From Ferrovum sp. JA12 (GTDB taxonomy: Bacteria; Pseudomonadota; Gammaproteobacteria; Burkholderiales; Ferrovaceae), in the NCBI RefSeq assembly GCF_001431705.1, contig NZ_LJWX01000001.1, forward strand, positions 558,001 to 622,000: a stretch of DNA of 64,000 nt, given 5' to 3'. The notes below the pieces were generated by a model. It was given only the letters and a program-made list of their open reading frames with translations. It searched no databases and was not told the origin of the DNA. This document shows, piece by piece, positions 48,192 to 58,979 of the stretch. The first letter of the stretch is position 1; every line of letters begins with the position of its first letter. Both the position numbers and the translations under genes were made by a program.

Positions 48192-48506
48192 ATGCGTAAA
48201 ATCCGCAAAGGTGACGAAGTTATAGCTATCACAGGTAAAGATAAAGGTAAGCGCGGTACGGTTCGTAGCGTTGCTGAACTAAGTTTGGTGGTAGAGGGTA
48301 TTAACCGTGTTAAAAAACACCAGAAACCTAATCCTGTAAAGGGTGATCAAGGCGGCATTATTGAAAAAGAAATGCCGATTAATATTTCTAATGTGGCGTT
48401 GTACAACCCTGCCACACAGAAAGCAGATCGAGTAGGTATTCGAGTACTTGAAGATGGGCGACGTGTTCGTTTCTTTAAGTCTAATGGTGAAGTGGTGGAC
48501 GCGTAA
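48192..48506 (+). CDS. rplX: Ribosomal protein L24
   Basis: The protein has 104 residues, as in E. coli. The KOW motif [20 protein letters not shown] opens the protein, and [13 protein letters not shown] follows. L24 is an early assembly initiator of the 50S subunit. rplE follows after 10 bases. Confidence 0.98.
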   Translation: MRKIRKGDEVIAITGKDKGKRGTVRSVAELSLVVEGINRVKKHQKPNPVKGDQGGIIEKEMPINISNVALYNPATQKADRVGIRVLEDGRRVRFFKSNGEVVDA

Positions 48507-48516
48507 GGATTAATAT

Positions 48517-49056
48517 ATGAGCCGTCTTAATAGTTTTTACAAAGAAACAGTGGTTCCAAACTTGATGAAAGAGTTTGGTTATGATTCAGTAATGGAAGTG
48601 CCCAAGATAACCAAAATTACTTTGAATATGGGTGTTGGTGAGGCGGTGGCTGATAAAAAAGTCATTGAGCATGCTGTGGGCGATATGCAAAAAATTGCTG
48701 GTCAAAAACCTGTGGTAACCAAATCACGGAAATCTATAGCAGGCTTTAAGATTCGTCAAGGTTATCCCATAGGTTGTATGGTCACCTTAAGACGCGAGAG
48801 AATGTATGAGTTTTTAGATCGTTTAATTTCGATTGCTATACCTCGTATTCGTGACTTTCGAGGCATTTCCGGTCGTTCTTTTGATGGTCGTGGGAACTAT
48901 AGTATGGGGGTAAAAGAGCAAACTATATTTCCAGAAATCGAGTATGACAAAATTGATGCAGTACGTGGTATGAATATCACAATTACCACTAGTGCTAAAA
49001 CAGATGCAGAAGCGAAAGCGCTTTTGCTTGCCTTTAAATTTCCTTTGAAAGTCTGA
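48517..49056 (+). CDS. rplE: Ribosomal protein L5
   Basis: The protein has 179 residues, as in E. coli. [13 protein letters not shown] and [20 protein letters not shown] are the signatures. L5 binds 5S rRNA. In E. coli the S8 repressor acts near the start of rplE. Here only 10 bases separate it from rplX, and no S8-like site was identified by eye. Confidence 0.98.
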   Translation: MSRLNSFYKETVVPNLMKEFGYDSVMEVPKITKITLNMGVGEAVADKKVIEHAVGDMQKIAGQKPVVTKSRKSIAGFKIRQGYPIGCMVTLRRERMYEFLDRLISIAIPRIRDFRGISGRSFDGRGNYSMGVKEQTIFPEIEYDKIDAVRGMNITITTSAKTDAEAKALLLAFKFPLKV

Positions 49057-49064
49057 GGTTTGAT

Positions 49065-49370
49065 GTGGCTAAACTCTCACTAATTAATAGAGAACAAAAG
49101 CGCCGTGATTTGGTTAAGAAGTTTGCTGAAAAACGTGCTCAATTGTTTAGTGTGATTAACGATAGCAAGGCAACTGACGATGCCCGCTATCAAGCTCGAG
49201 TTGCTTTGCAAAATTTGCCTCGTAACTCAAGCCCGACGAGACTGCGCAACCGTTGTGCATTAACGGGAAGGCCGCGTGGTGTGTATAGAAAATTTGGTTT
49301 GGGGCGTAATAAGCTCCGTGAGATCGCTATGCGTGGAGAAATTCCAGGCATGATCAAAGCCAGTTGGTAG
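49065..49370 (+). CDS. rpsN: Ribosomal protein S14
   Basis: The protein has 101 residues, the long zinc-free form, with no CxxC pairs. [20 protein letters not shown] is the conserved core. The start is GTG at 49065. It lies 8 bases after rplE and 17 before rpsH. Confidence 0.97.
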   Translation: MAKLSLINREQKRRDLVKKFAEKRAQLFSVINDSKATDDARYQARVALQNLPRNSSPTRLRNRCALTGRPRGVYRKFGLGRNKLREIAMRGEIPGMIKASW

Positions 49371-49387
49371 GACCAGGAGCGCATTCA

Positions 49388-49783
49388 ATGAGCATGACAG
49401 ATCCAATCGCCGATATGCTAACTCGTATCCGTAACGCCCAGCGTGCGGAAAAAACTAGTGTATCAATGCCTTCTTCTAAGGTAAAAATAGCTATTGCTAA
49501 GGTACTTAAAGAAGAGGGTTATATTGATGGTTATTCAGTCCATCAAAATGATAACAAACCAACTCTTGAGTTGGCTCTTAAATATTATGCAGGCCGTCCA
49601 GTCATTGAGTTGATTGAGAGAGTAAGCCGTCCTGGACTACGTATATATAAGAGTTGCCAAGATATTCCAAAGGTAATGAATGGGTTAGGAGTAGCTATTG
49701 TTTCTACTCCGGCTGGCGTAATCACTGATAGAGCAGCACGACACCAGAATGTGGGTGGCGAAGTGTTGTGTATCGTGGCGTAA
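49388..49783 (+). CDS. rpsH: Ribosomal protein S8
   Basis: The protein has 131 residues (130 in E. coli). The start ATG at 49388 has CCAGGAG upstream and gives the usual [19 protein letters not shown]-terminus. The C-terminal [20 protein letters not shown] is conserved. S8 organises the central domain of 16S rRNA and represses the spc operon in E. coli. Confidence 0.98.
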   Translation: MSMTDPIADMLTRIRNAQRAEKTSVSMPSSKVKIAIAKVLKEEGYIDGYSVHQNDNKPTLELALKYYAGRPVIELIERVSRPGLRIYKSCQDIPKVMNGLGVAIVSTPAGVITDRAARHQNVGGEVLCIVA

Positions 49784-49793
49784 GGAGAAGACT

Positions 49794-50327
49794 ATGTCAC
49801 GTATTGCAAATAACCCAGTTGTCATTCCCGAAAAGGTTGAGATTACTTTTGCGGCAGGTGAGGTGGTGGTAAAGGGTCCTTTGGGCGCTCTAAGTCAGCA
49901 TATTGGTGACGCGGTGAGCGTTGAACAAAATGATAACGTCTTGTCGTTTAAACCGGCTAACAATAGTCAATTTGCCAATGCCATGTCAGGTACTGCTCGT
50001 GCCTTAGTGTTTAATATGGTCAATGGTGTGACTAAAGGTTGGGAAAAGAAATTAACTCTCGTAGGCGTGGGTTATCGTGCTCAGGCTCAGGGTGACAAAT
50101 TAAATTTAACTCTTGGTTTCTCCCATCCAGTGGTTCATCAAATGCCGGCAGGTATTAAAGTTGAGACACCTAGCCAAACTGAGATCATTATTAAAGGGAT
50201 TGATCGTCAGGTAGTCGGTCAAGTGGCTGCAGAAGTCCGCGCATATCGCAAACCTGAACCTTATAAAGGTAAAGGGATTCGTTATGTGGATGAGAAAATC
50301 ATTTTGAAAGAAACTAAGAAGAAATAA
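49794..50327 (+). CDS. rplF: Ribosomal protein L6
   Basis: The protein has 177 residues, as in E. coli. The ATG at 49794, after TAAGGAG, gives [17 protein letters not shown]; a longer frame into rpsH is not used. The C-terminal [20 protein letters not shown] is conserved. L6 lies near the factor-binding site. Confidence 0.98.
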   Translation: MSRIANNPVVIPEKVEITFAAGEVVVKGPLGALSQHIGDAVSVEQNDNVLSFKPANNSQFANAMSGTARALVFNMVNGVTKGWEKKLTLVGVGYRAQAQGDKLNLTLGFSHPVVHQMPAGIKVETPSQTEIIIKGIDRQVVGQVAAEVRAYRKPEPYKGKGIRYVDEKIILKETKKK

Positions 50328-50339
50328 GGCGACTAGATC

Positions 50340-50693
50340 ATGATGCATGACAACGGAAGAGTTCGGCGCGCACGTAAAACCCGTGCAAAAATCACTCAGT
50401 TGTGCGCGGTACGTTTAACTGTACATCGTACCAATCAGCATGTGTATGCGCAGATTATTGATGCAACAGGGGCTAAAGTATTAGCAAGTGCTTCTACTCT
50501 GGAACCTGAAGTAAGAAAAGAGATTGCCAACGGTGGCAATATCATGGCAGCAAGTGCTGTGGGTAAGCGCATTGCTGAAAAAGCGCTCAAGGCTGGAGTT
50601 GAAAGTGTGGCCTTTGATCGTTCAGGTTTCCGTTATCACGGTCGCATTAAAGCCTTGGCTGATGCTGCCCGTGAAGGCGGATTGAAGTTTTAA
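50340..50693 (+). CDS. rplR: Ribosomal protein L18
   Basis: The protein has 117 residues, as in E. coli. [20 protein letters not shown] and [20 protein letters not shown] are the 5S-rRNA-binding signatures. It starts at ATGATG, and either codon is possible. rpsE follows after 25 bases. Confidence 0.98.
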   Translation: MMHDNGRVRRARKTRAKITQLCAVRLTVHRTNQHVYAQIIDATGAKVLASASTLEPEVRKEIANGGNIMAASAVGKRIAEKALKAGVESVAFDRSGFRYHGRIKALADAAREGGLKF

Positions 50694-50718
50694 TTAGCGA
50701 AACCCAGCGGGATAGCAA

Positions 50719-51228
50719 ATGGCGAAAATTGAAAATACAGATGAGCGTGGCGACGGTCTGCGCGAAAAAATGGTGGCAGTTAACCGTGTAACCAAAGTGG
50801 TGAAAGGTGGTCGTATTTTAGGCTTTGCAGCATTGACTGTGGTGGGTGACGGCGATGGTGGAATTGGAATGGGTAAAGGTAAATCCCGTGAGGTTCCTGT
50901 GGCTGTTCAAAAAGCCATGGAGCAGGCTCGCCGTAAAATGGTTAAGGTGAATCTGAAAAATGGAACCTTATATCATCAAGTAATCGGTGAGCATGGCGCA
51001 GCTAAAGTATTTATGCAACCTGCTTCAGAGGGTACCGGTATTATTGCGGGTGGACCGATGAGGGCAGTGTTTGAGGTGATGGGAGTAACCGATGTGTTAG
51101 CAAAATGTATTGGTTCTACAAACCCTTACAATGTGATTCGTGCAACTTTAAACGGTCTGCTCGCTACTCGTCGCCCCTCGGAAATTGCTGCTAAGCGTGG
51201 TAAGACTGTAGAAGAAATTACGGAGTAA
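50719..51228 (+). CDS. rpsE: Ribosomal protein S5
   Basis: The protein has 169 residues (167 in E. coli). The N-terminal double-stranded RNA-binding fold contains [20 protein letters not shown] and [19 protein letters not shown]. The spectinomycin-site loop looks wild type. It is followed by rpmD after 6 bases. Confidence 0.98.
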   Translation: MAKIENTDERGDGLREKMVAVNRVTKVVKGGRILGFAALTVVGDGDGGIGMGKGKSREVPVAVQKAMEQARRKMVKVNLKNGTLYHQVIGEHGAAKVFMQPASEGTGIIAGGPMRAVFEVMGVTDVLAKCIGSTNPYNVIRATLNGLLATRRPSEIAAKRGKTVEEITE

Positions 51229-51234
51229 TTAGCT

Positions 51235-51423
51235 ATGTCAGTAACGCAACACAAAACATTACGGGTGACTTTGTTCAAAAGTACCATCGGTGCTATTCAA
51301 TCTCATAAAGCCTGCGTGAAAGGTTTGGGATTAAAGCGTATGCATCATGTGGTAGAAGTCATCGATACTCCTGAGAACCGAGGCATGATTAACAAAGTTA
51401 GTCATTTGGTTCGTGTGGTGTAA
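51235..51423 (+). CDS. rpmD: Ribosomal protein L30
   Basis: The protein has 62 residues (59 in E. coli). [20 protein letters not shown] and the [12 protein letters not shown] end match the family. The start ATG lies 6 bases after rpsE, and rplO follows after 17 bases. Confidence 0.97.
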   Translation: MSVTQHKTLRVTLFKSTIGAIQSHKACVKGLGLKRMHHVVEVIDTPENRGMINKVSHLVRVV

Positions 51424-51440
51424 TCATTAAGGATAGAAAT

Positions 51441-51890
51441 ATGGAACTTAACACAATTAAACCTGCTGATGGCGCAAAAAAAGATCGTCGACGTGTTGGC
51501 CGTGGTATTGGTAGTGGTCTTGGTAAAACTGCTGGTCGCGGTCATAAAGGTCAGAAAAGCCGATCTGGTGGTTTTCACAAGGTTGGTTTTGAGGGGGGGC
51601 AAATGCCTCTGCAGCGCCGTTTACCAAAACGCGGCTTCCAACCAGTTAACCGTCATGAAACGGAGCAAGTTCGTCTAGTTGATTTGATGAAAGTCAATGC
51701 AGAAGTGATTGATTTATTATCCTTAAAGCAGGCTGGCTTAGTCTCAACTTCGGCGGGCGCTGCAAAAGTCTTTTTGAAAGGCGATATTACCAAAGCTCTT
51801 AAGTTAGAAGGTCTTTTAGTGACAAAAGGTGCTAAAGACGCTATTGAAAAAGCGGGTGGTAGCGTTACCGTGGATGCAGAGGCAAACTAA
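51441..51890 (+). CDS. rplO: Ribosomal protein L15
   Basis: The protein has 149 residues (144 in E. coli). The glycine-rich N-terminus [20 protein letters not shown] and [18 protein letters not shown] are the signatures. L15 is a late assembly protein of the 50S. Its TAA overlaps the secY ATG by one base. Confidence 0.98.
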   Translation: MELNTIKPADGAKKDRRRVGRGIGSGLGKTAGRGHKGQKSRSGGFHKVGFEGGQMPLQRRLPKRGFQPVNRHETEQVRLVDLMKVNAEVIDLLSLKQAGLVSTSAGAAKVFLKGDITKALKLEGLLVTKGAKDAIEKAGGSVTVDAEAN

Positions 51891-53191
51891 TGGTTACCTC
51901 TTCCACCATGAATCAAGATAAATTTGGTGATTTAAAACGTCGACTATGGTTTGTTTTGGGCGCATTGGTGGTCTATCGTATTGGGGCGCATATTCCTGTG
52001 CCTGGTATTAATCCGGTAGAATTGGCTCGATTATTTAATAGTCAGCAAGGTGGCATATTAGGTATGTTCAATATGTTCTCAGGGGGAGCTTTATCACGTT
52101 TTACTGTGTTCGCCCTTGGGATTATGCCTTACATTTCTGCATCAATTATTATGCAGTTATTAGGTACGGTGGTGCCAAGCTTTGAGGCTTTAAAAAAAGA
52201 AGGTGAGGCAGGACGCAGAAAAATTACTCAATACACCCGTTATGGCACTGTGGTGTTAGCTTTTTTTCAGGCGGTGGGCATTGCGGTGGCTTTAGAAGCG
52301 CAGCCTGGTCTAGTGATTGACCCAGGTTTAGCCTTTCGTTTAACCACTGCGATTACTCTAGTCACTGGCACCATGTTTTTAATGTGGCTGGGTGAACAAA
52401 TTACTGAGCGTGGTATAGGCAACGGCATTTCAATGATTATTTTTGCTGGTATTGTGGCGGGCTTACCACGCGCGATAGGCAGTACCTTAGAGCTAGTGAG
52501 AACGGGTGCTTTTTCATGGTTTACGGCCCTTGTTCTGTTTGCAGCGGTGGCCATGGTGACTGCTTTAGTAGTCTTTGTGGAACGAGGTCAGCGAAAGATT
52601 ATTGTTAATTATGCAAAGCGCCAAGTGGGTAATAAAATCTATGGTGGTCAAAGTTCCCATTTACCCCTCAAGTTAAACATGGCTGGAGTTATCCCTCCAA
52701 TTTTTGCTAGTAGTATTATTTTATTTCCAGCGACCTTGGCTGGTTGGTTCGGTAGCCATGAAAAGTTTCACTGGTTAAAGGATATTAGTTCGGTGTTAAG
52801 CCCTGGACAGCCCGTATATGTGTTGTTATACACCGCAGCCATAGTTTTCTTTTGTTTCTTTTATACTGCATTAGTATTTAATAGTAAGGAAACAGCAGAT
52901 AATTTAAAGAAAAGTGGTGCTTTTGTGCCTGGTATTCGTCCCGGTGAACAAACAGCGCGTTACATAGACAAAATTATGACGCGATTAACCTTAACGGGGG
53001 CTATTTATATTTCTTTAGTCTGTTTGCTACCTGAGTTTTTAATTGTAAAGTTTAACGTTCCCTTTTATTTTGGGGGTACTTCATTATTGATTATTGTGGT
53101 GGTAACTATGGACTTTATGTCTCAGGTTCAATCCTATGCCATGGCCCAGCAATATGAAAGTATGTTAAAAAAAGCTAACTTTAAAGGATAA
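51890..53191 (+). CDS. secY: Preprotein translocase subunit SecY
   Basis: The protein has 433 residues (443 in E. coli) with ten membrane segments. It opens [20 protein letters not shown] and contains [13 protein letters not shown] (plug region) and the cytoplasmic loop [20 protein letters not shown]. SecY is the channel of the general secretion pathway. Either the ATG at 51890 or one at 51908 may be used; the first overlaps the rplO stop. Confidence 0.98.
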   Translation: MVTSSTMNQDKFGDLKRRLWFVLGALVVYRIGAHIPVPGINPVELARLFNSQQGGILGMFNMFSGGALSRFTVFALGIMPYISASIIMQLLGTVVPSFEALKKEGEAGRRKITQYTRYGTVVLAFFQAVGIAVALEAQPGLVIDPGLAFRLTTAITLVTGTMFLMWLGEQITERGIGNGISMIIFAGIVAGLPRAIGSTLELVRTGAFSWFTALVLFAAVAMVTALVVFVERGQRKIIVNYAKRQVGNKIYGGQSSHLPLKLNMAGVIPPIFASSIILFPATLAGWFGSHEKFHWLKDISSVLSPGQPVYVLLYTAAIVFFCFFYTALVFNSKETADNLKKSGAFVPGIRPGEQTARYIDKIMTRLTLTGAIYISLVCLLPEFLIVKFNVPFYFGGTSLLIIVVVTMDFMSQVQSYAMAQQYESMLKKANFKG

Positions 53192-53202
53192 GACCAGAGT
53201 CG

Positions 53203-53421
53203 ATGGCTAAAGAAGATACGATCGAGATGCAGGGTGAAATTTTAGAGACGCTGCCTAACGCAACTTTTCGCGTCAAACTCGAAAACGATCATGTGGTGTT
53301 AGGGCACATTTCTGGAAAGATGCGTATGCACTATATACGTATTTTGCCAGGTGACAAGGTGACAGTTGAACTTACCCCTTATGATTTAACAAGGTGTCGG
53401 ATCACTTTCCGGGCCAAGTAA
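53203..53421 (+). CDS. infA: Translation initiation factor IF-1
   Basis: The protein has 72 residues, the standard length. [20 protein letters not shown] and [20 protein letters not shown] form the OB fold. It lies between secY and rpmJ, where betaproteobacteria often carry it. Confidence 0.98.
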   Translation: MAKEDTIEMQGEILETLPNATFRVKLENDHVVLGHISGKMRMHYIRILPGDKVTVELTPYDLTRCRITFRAK

Positions 53422-53441
53422 TGAGAATGTAGGAGAAAAAC

Positions 53442-53555
53442 ATGAAAGTACAAGCATCAGTAAAAAAAGTATGTCGTAAATGCAAGTTAGTGCGACGCAA
53501 AGGGGTATTGCGAGTGATTTGTGAAGATCCTCGCCACAAACAGCGCCAGGGTTAA
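53442..53555 (+). CDS. rpmJ: Ribosomal protein L36
   Basis: The short gene encodes 37 residues. The zinc ligands are in [10 protein letters not shown] and ICEDPRHKQ (three Cys, one His), so it is the zinc-binding form. The ATG has TAGGAG upstream. It is 20 bases after infA and 36 before rpsM. Confidence 0.96.
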   Translation: MKVQASVKKVCRKCKLVRRKGVLRVICEDPRHKQRQG

Positions 53556-53591
53556 TCTGGTGATTTAACGTAACAAGATCGAGGTCGTTTT

Positions 53592-53954
53592 ATGGCACGT
53601 ATTGCTGGGGTTAATATCCCGAATCATCAACATGCAGAAATTGCTTTGACAGCAATTTATGGTATTGGACGTTCCACTGCACGCAATATTTGTGGGGCAG
53701 TAGGAGTTAATGCTAGCACTAAAATTAAAGATATTTCTGACGCCGATATGGAAAAATTGCGCGTGGAAGTCACCAAGTATGCCGTCGAGGGTGACTTACG
53801 CCGTGAGGTGTCATTAAATATTAAACGGTTAATGGATCTTGGTAGCTACCGTGGTAGCCGTCATCGTCGTGGTCTTCCTTGCCGTGGTCAGCGCACAAGA
53901 ACTAATGCGCGGACACGTAAGGGTCCACGTAAAGCAGTACGTTCAACGAAGTAA
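53592..53954 (+). CDS. rpsM: Ribosomal protein S13
   Basis: The protein has 120 residues (118 in E. coli). [20 protein letters not shown] at the N-terminus and [20 protein letters not shown] at the C-terminus are conserved. S13 bridges to the 50S subunit. It opens the alpha group, with rpsK after 16 bases. Confidence 0.98.
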   Translation: MARIAGVNIPNHQHAEIALTAIYGIGRSTARNICGAVGVNASTKIKDISDADMEKLRVEVTKYAVEGDLRREVSLNIKRLMDLGSYRGSRHRRGLPCRGQRTRTNARTRKGPRKAVRSTK

Positions 53955-53970
53955 TTGAAAGGATATTTGA

Positions 53971-54366
53971 ATGGTTAAGGCAAATACAGCAAACCGTGTT
54001 CGCAAAAAGGTTAAAAAGAATATAGCAGAAGGCATCGCTCATATTCATGCGTCCTTTAATAACACCATTGTGACCATTACAGACCGACAAGGTAATGCTC
54101 TATCATGGGCTACCTCAGGCAGTAATGGATTTAAAGGATCTCGTAAAAGTACTCCCTTTGCAGCGCAAATTGCTGCTGAGCATGCCGGTAAAGCTGCTCA
54201 AGAGTGTGGTGTGAAAAATCTTGAAGTCAGAATCAAAGGACCTGGACCTGGACGAGAGTCAGCGGTTCGTGCTTTGAATGCTGCTGGTTTTAAAATCACC
54301 AGTATTTCAGATGTGACGCCGGTACCTCATAACGGTTGCCGTCCCCCTAAAAAGCGTCGTATTTAA
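53971..54366 (+). CDS. rpsK: Ribosomal protein S11
   Basis: The protein has 131 residues (129 in E. coli). [20 protein letters not shown] and [18 protein letters not shown] are signatures. It forms the platform near the E site. rpsD follows after 21 bases. Confidence 0.98.
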   Translation: MVKANTANRVRKKVKKNIAEGIAHIHASFNNTIVTITDRQGNALSWATSGSNGFKGSRKSTPFAAQIAAEHAGKAAQECGVKNLEVRIKGPGPGRESAVRALNAAGFKITSISDVTPVPHNGCRPPKKRRI

Positions 54367-54387
54367 CCCAGGATCAGGAGAACGATT

Positions 54388-55014
54388 GTGGCAAGAAACC
54401 TGGATGCAAAATGTCGTCAGTGTCGCCGTGAAGGTGAAAAACTTTTCTTAAAAGGTGAGAAGTGTTTCACTGATAAATGTGCAATTGAAAGACGTGCTTA
54501 TGCACCTGGCCAACATGGTCAGAAACAAAGCCGTTTATCTGACTATGGTGGTCAGTTAAGGGCAAAACAAAAAATCCGTCGTATTTACGGCGTGTTGGAG
54601 AGACAGTTTCGCAGTGTTTATCATGATGCAGAACGCTCACGTGGTATTACCGGTGAGGTGTTATTGCAAAATCTCGAGTCACGTCTTGATAATGTGGCTT
54701 ACCGAATGGGGTTTGGTGCATCACGTGCCGAAGCTCGCCAGGTGGTTCGTCACAATGGAGTTCTCGTCAATGGCCGCCGTGTGAATATTCCCTCCTTTAT
54801 TTTGCGTCCTGGAGATTCAGTGGAAATTGCTGAAAAATCAAGGGCTCAGTTACGGATTAAAGGTGCTGTTGAGGCTGCTGAAAACCGCGGTTTTCCAGAA
54901 TGGTTAGAGGTTGACGCCAAAGCCATGAAGGGAGTGTTTAAAGCACGTCCTCAGCGCAGTGAGTTGTCTTCTACTATGAATGAATCACTCGTAGTCGAAC
55001 TATATTCTAAATAA
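54388..55014 (+). CDS. rpsD: Ribosomal protein S4
   Basis: The protein has 208 residues (206 in E. coli). The N-terminal [18 protein letters not shown] carries four cysteines that could form a zinc site. The S4 RNA-binding domain [20 protein letters not shown] follows. S4 starts 30S assembly and represses the alpha operon in E. coli. The start codon is GTG. Confidence 0.98.
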   Translation: MARNLDAKCRQCRREGEKLFLKGEKCFTDKCAIERRAYAPGQHGQKQSRLSDYGGQLRAKQKIRRIYGVLERQFRSVYHDAERSRGITGEVLLQNLESRLDNVAYRMGFGASRAEARQVVRHNGVLVNGRRVNIPSFILRPGDSVEIAEKSRAQLRIKGAVEAAENRGFPEWLEVDAKAMKGVFKARPQRSELSSTMNESLVVELYSK

Positions 55015-55050
55015 TTGGGATGATTTCCTGTTAGAAGTTGACAAGGACAA

Positions 55051-56040
55051 ATGATGCAAAACCAAAACGCCTCTTTCTTAAAACCTCGCAGTATTGAGGT
55101 TCAAAACATTTCACCAACCTATGCTAAGGTTGTTATGGAGCCCTTTGAGCGTGGTTATGGGCATACGTTAGGTAACGCGCTACGTCGTATTCTTTTATCT
55201 TCCATGTCTGGTTTTGCCCCAACAGAAGTGAAGATTGCTGGGGTATTACATGAGTACTCTACTGTGGAAGGTGTTCAAGAGGATGTTGTAGATATCCTGT
55301 TGAACCTCAAGGGCATTGTATTGAAGTTACATAATCACACAGAATCTATTTTGAAACTGGTTAAAGTAGGTCCTGGGGTGGTAAGAGCGGGTGATATTGA
55401 AGCTCAACATGACGTTGAAATCATTAATCCTGATCATATCATTGCCCATTTAACTGCGGGTGGGAAGATTGATATGCAGATTAAAGTTGAACAAGGTCGT
55501 GGTTATCAGCCTTCTACTATGCGTGGTGTGGATCAAGAGTCGCGTACCGTGGGGGGGATTCAACTTGACGCCTCCTTTAGTCCAATTCATCGAGTGAGCT
55601 ACTCCGTAGAAAGCGCCCGTGTTGAGCAACGTACGGATCTCGATAAATTGGTGATGGATATTGAAACTAACGGTGCTATTGATCCTGAGGAAGCAGTGCG
55701 TTTTGCTGCTCGCATTCTGATGGAACAGTTGAATGTTTTCGCTGATTTGCAAGGCACCCCCATGACCACCGAGACAGCTAAAGTCCCGCAAGTGGATCCA
55801 ATTTTATTGCAGCCTGTGGATGATTTGGAGTTAACTGTGCGTTCTGCCAATTGCTTAAAAGCTGAAAATATTTATTATATTGGTGATTTGATTCAACGTA
55901 CAGAAACTGAATTACTTAAAACACCTAACCTAGGACGTAAGTCCCTTAATGAAATTAAAGAAGTTTTGGCGTCTAAAAGTTTGACGTTAGGAATGAAACT
56001 TGAGAACTGGCCACCAGCTAATTTGGCCGAACGTCGCTAA
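55051..56040 (+). CDS. rpoA: RNA polymerase subunit alpha
   Basis: The protein has 329 residues, as in E. coli. The N-terminal dimerisation domain contains [20 protein letters not shown], and the C-terminal DNA/activator-binding domain contains [20 protein letters not shown]. The second ATG at 55054 is a little better spaced from AAGGAC than the first. rplQ follows after 27 bases. Confidence 0.98.
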   Translation: MMQNQNASFLKPRSIEVQNISPTYAKVVMEPFERGYGHTLGNALRRILLSSMSGFAPTEVKIAGVLHEYSTVEGVQEDVVDILLNLKGIVLKLHNHTESILKLVKVGPGVVRAGDIEAQHDVEIINPDHIIAHLTAGGKIDMQIKVEQGRGYQPSTMRGVDQESRTVGGIQLDASFSPIHRVSYSVESARVEQRTDLDKLVMDIETNGAIDPEEAVRFAARILMEQLNVFADLQGTPMTTETAKVPQVDPILLQPVDDLELTVRSANCLKAENIYYIGDLIQRTETELLKTPNLGRKSLNEIKEVLASKSLTLGMKLENWPPANLAERR

Positions 56041-56067
56041 GACAGATTTGTTGAAAGGAATACAATT

Positions 56068-56463
56068 ATGCGTCACCGCTTAAGCAACCGTAAATTAAAT
56101 CGCACTTCAAGCCATCGTCTGGCCATGTTGCGTAATATGACCAACTCCTTACTACGCCATGAAGTCATTAAGACTACTTTGCCTAAGGCTAAGGAGCTGC
56201 GTCGCGTCGCAGAACCTTTAATTACTTTAGGAAAAGAGGCAACCTTAAATAATCGCCGTACGGCGTTTAATCGTTTACGTGATCGCGATATGGTCACTAA
56301 ATTATTTAATGAGTTAGGCCCACGCTATAAAACCCGTAATGGTGGTTATCTTCGTATTTTAAAATTTGGCTTCCGTCAGGGTGATAATGCTCCCATGGCT
56401 TTAGTTGAGTTACTTGATCGCCCCTTAGAAGGTGAAGTTCAGGCAGAGGCTCAAGAAGTTTAA
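56068..56463 (+). CDS. rplQ: Ribosomal protein L17
   Basis: The protein has 131 residues (127 in E. coli). [20 protein letters not shown] and [20 protein letters not shown] are conserved, and the acidic tail is short. It is the last gene of the alpha group and is followed by a terminator. Confidence 0.98.
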   Translation: MRHRLSNRKLNRTSSHRLAMLRNMTNSLLRHEVIKTTLPKAKELRRVAEPLITLGKEATLNNRRTAFNRLRDRDMVTKLFNELGPRYKTRNGGYLRILKFGFRQGDNAPMALVELLDRPLEGEVQAEAQEV

Positions 56464-56490
56464 GGTTTATTTGTCTTATATACTCCATTC

Positions 56491-56522
56491 AAAACCTCAA
56501 TTATTTAATTGGGGTTTTTTTT
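56491..56522 (+). terminator. Rho-independent terminator after rplQ
   Basis: AAACCTCAATT and AATTGGGGTTT form a stem with a small loop, followed at once by a run of eight or more T. It closes the ribosomal protein supercluster. Confidence 0.85.
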
Positions 56523-56573
56523 GGTCTGTTTTTTCTTATGTTTTCCGTTGTTCATTGTTAAGAGGAGCTGTCC

Positions 56574-57017
56574 ATGGATCGTCATGAAGTCACGCAATTA
56601 ATTTTACAAAACAAGGTTAATAAAAATTTAACTTGGAAAGGCTTAGCAAACCAATTAGGATTATCAAAAGAATGGGTGACGGCAGGCTGTCTTGGACAAA
56701 TGACCTTTACTCCCAGTCAAGCGCAGATTGTGGTAGATTATTTTGAATTACCCACGGCGGCATTGGTCTGGTTAACCCAAGTGCCCTATAAAGGATCACT
56801 GCCCGAGGCGGTACCTACAGACCCCTTAATTTATCGCTTCTATGAGTTAGTGCAAGTATATGGCACTACCTTTAAGGAGCTTATTCATGAGGAGTTTGGC
56901 GATGGCATTATGTCTGCAATAGACTTTAAAATGGACCTTGAGCGTGAAAAGAATGAAGCAGGGGATCGAGTACACATTACGCTATCAGGCAAGTTTTTAC
57001 CCTATAAAACTTATTAA
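56574..57017 (+). CDS. cynS: Cyanate hydratase (cyanase)
   Basis: The protein has 147 residues (156 in E. coli). The catalytic residues are placed as R88 and E91 in YRFYELVQVYGTT and S114 in GIMSAIDFKMD, and the N-terminal helical DNA-binding-like domain is present. It converts cyanate and bicarbonate to ammonia and carbon dioxide, giving detoxification or a nitrogen source. AAGAGGAG precedes the ATG. No cynR, transporter or carbonic anhydrase gene is adjacent. Confidence 0.96.
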   Translation: MDRHEVTQLILQNKVNKNLTWKGLANQLGLSKEWVTAGCLGQMTFTPSQAQIVVDYFELPTAALVWLTQVPYKGSLPEAVPTDPLIYRFYELVQVYGTTFKELIHEEFGDGIMSAIDFKMDLEREKNEAGDRVHITLSGKFLPYKTY

Positions 57018-57585
57018 ATGGTTTCTGTATCTCGGTGCTGTAGGCTTTTTTTGCCTATGGCCTGCCTTGACTGATGCCGAGGAGACGACAACCTCTGTGA
57101 GGGTTCATGTGGATCACCAAGATGCGGTCTTTAAGGTGACTGCTCAGATACATGTTCCTGTAAAAGTGAGTGTTGCATGGGGAGTGTTAACAGATTTCAC
57201 CCATTTCCCACAGTTTTTACATAATGTGGAGAGCGTGACTATCCTAGATCACGAAGATAACTTGTATCGTATTCGCGAGGTGGGTGAGGCACAGTGGGGA
57301 ATTATTTCTATGGATTATCAAAATATCCGAGAAATCAAGGTCATTCCTGAATTCAGTATTATCAGTAAAACCCTCTCAGGAACCGTTAAAAGTATGCAAA
57401 CAACCATGCGAATCACTGCCTTGGATAATAGGCAAGAGGTTAATTTAGATTACCAGGCTATTATTGAGCCTGATTCGTGGCTTGCTGATATTTTTGGTAG
57501 TGACTTTATTGAAAGTGAAGTCACCACTCAGTTTCAATCTATGGCTCAAGAAATGATTAAGCGCAATCAACATACTACAAACTAG
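56953..57585 (+). CDS. Exported SRPBCC (START/COQ10-like) domain protein
   Basis: The protein has about 210 residues. A basic N-terminus, a hydrophobic segment (WFLYLGAVGFFCLWPAL) and a cleavage-like site near DAEE suggest export. The rest fits the helix-grip SRPBCC fold: VSVAWGVLTDFTHFPQFLHNV, then GEAQWGIISM, and a C-terminal helix FQSMAQEMIKRN. Its ligand is unknown. The start is uncertain; the ATG at 56953 lies 65 bases inside cynS, and no start codon exists closer to the signal sequence. Confidence 0.72.
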   Translation: MKQGIEYTLRYQASFYPIKLIKWFLYLGAVGFFCLWPALTDAEETTTSVRVHVDHQDAVFKVTAQIHVPVKVSVAWGVLTDFTHFPQFLHNVESVTILDHEDNLYRIREVGEAQWGIISMDYQNIREIKVIPEFSIISKTLSGTVKSMQTTMRITALDNRQEVNLDYQAIIEPDSWLADIFGSDFIESEVTTQFQSMAQEMIKRNQHTTN

Positions 57586-57629
57586 AGTAGTGAGAAAGAC
57601 CTTGACGCCCAAATACAAAGACACAATAT

Positions 57630-58979
57630 TCAAGGTTTACTATGATCTTCGGCAGGAAGAGTTGACGGGTTGACTTCATCATCCAACTTTGTCAGGGTGT
57701 TCATGTAAAAGTAATGTCCTAACTGTTGATATAACTCTCCTCCAAAGCGGGAGCTGACTCCCTTGGCCATGAGAGAGACCGCCATGAGACTGATCAATAA
57801 ACCATGGCCATCCACCATTTCCATCACAATAATGGCTGAGGTAATAGGAGCTTGAGTTACTGCTGCAAGAAAACCTGCCATGCACAGTGTCATAATAGGA
57901 ACCGCACTGTTAAACCCTCCCAGAACATGACTGAGGTTATAACCCAAGGCGGCCCCAACGGAGAGCGCTGGAGCAAAAATTCCGCCCGGCATCCCTGAGA
58001 AATAAGTGACTATAGTGGCTAAAAAACGGCAAATAGGTACGGCCCAATTGACACTTTGATGTCCTTCAATAATTGATTTAGTAATACCATAGCCGCTGCC
58101 AAAGGAGGCTCCCTTAACGACCACTCCCAAGATGGCAACAACTACACCACATACCCCGGCAAATAAAACTGGGTGAGCCTGACGCCACAGCCAGATAGGT
58201 AAATGGGCTGACTTTTGTGGCGAAAGTAATAAAAAATTAAAGAGCGCGCCCAGTAAACCACACACTCCTGCGCAAATGATCAAGGAGGGAATAATGGCAA
58301 AAGATTCTTGTTCGTGCATGCTCAGGCGACCAAAATACTGATAATCACCTAACAGGGCAATGGATACCAGCCCGGAGAGAATAATAGTACTAATTAATAC
58401 CCCGCTGGTACGGGTTTCTAAACGGCGACCTAATTCTTCCACAGCAAAAATAACTCCTGCTAAAGGCGTATTAAAGGCTGCTGCAATGCCAGCGGCACCG
58501 CCAGCTAAAATTAAATCAGCTTTTCTGATGGCTCTAGCGTGAGGTAAAAAACGATGAGCAAGGGCCATTATCGAGGAAGCCACTTGTACTGATGGGCCTT
58601 CGCGGCCAGCAGAAAAGCCACCAATTAGTGCGAAACAACCTAAAAAAACTTTACCAATTAGTATCCTTAAGGAGACTAAGCTGTTGACGGGTTTGTTTTT
58701 TCGAGCAAGCTCAGTGGCTGCGATTACTTGAGGAATGCCACTACCTTGACTGCCTGGAAAATAGCGTTGCGTTAAAAAGACTGTCAGCATGCCAACGCCG
58801 GGGGCTAAAATGAAAGGAGACCACCAATGGTGAGTATACAGGTTGAAAAATATATCTAAGGCTTTGTTGGCTAGTTGGGAAAAACCCACTACACACAGTC
58901 CCGCAAGGATGGCGGAACCCCATAACACAACGCGTATTCCCCAACGATGTCGGCGCCAAGGTGAACGTAAATTAATCAC
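57630..58979 (-). CDS. CLC-family chloride channel / H+-Cl- antiporter
   Basis: The protein has 449 residues with ten or more membrane segments. CLC anion-path motifs are GSGIPQ (79-84), GREGPSVQ (125-132, with gating glutamate E127) and [12 protein letters not shown]181-E182 after [12 protein letters not shown] match the internal proton glutamate of antiporters, so exchange rather than channel activity is likely. The GTG start overlaps the uvrA stop as GTGA, so it is probably translated with uvrA. Confidence 0.92.
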   Translation of the reverse strand: MINLRSPWRRHRWGIRVVLWGSAILAGLCVVGFSQLANKALDIFFNLYTHHWWSPFILAPGVGMLTVFLTQRYFPGSQGSGIPQVIAATELARKNKPVNSLVSLRILIGKVFLGCFALIGGFSAGREGPSVQVASSIMALAHRFLPHARAIRKADLILAGGAAGIAAAFNTPLAGVIFAVEELGRRLETRTSGVLISTIILSGLVSIALLGDYQYFGRLSMHEQESFAIIPSLIICAGVCGLLGALFNFLLLSPQKSAHLPIWLWRQAHPVLFAGVCGVVVAILGVVVKGASFGSGYGITKSIIEGHQSVNWAVPICRFLATIVTYFSGMPGGIFAPALSVGAALGYNLSHVLGGFNSAVPIMTLCMAGFLAAVTQAPITSAIIVMEMVDGHGLLISLMAVSLMAKGVSSRFGGELYQQLGHYFYMNTLTKLDDEVNPSTLPAEDHSKP

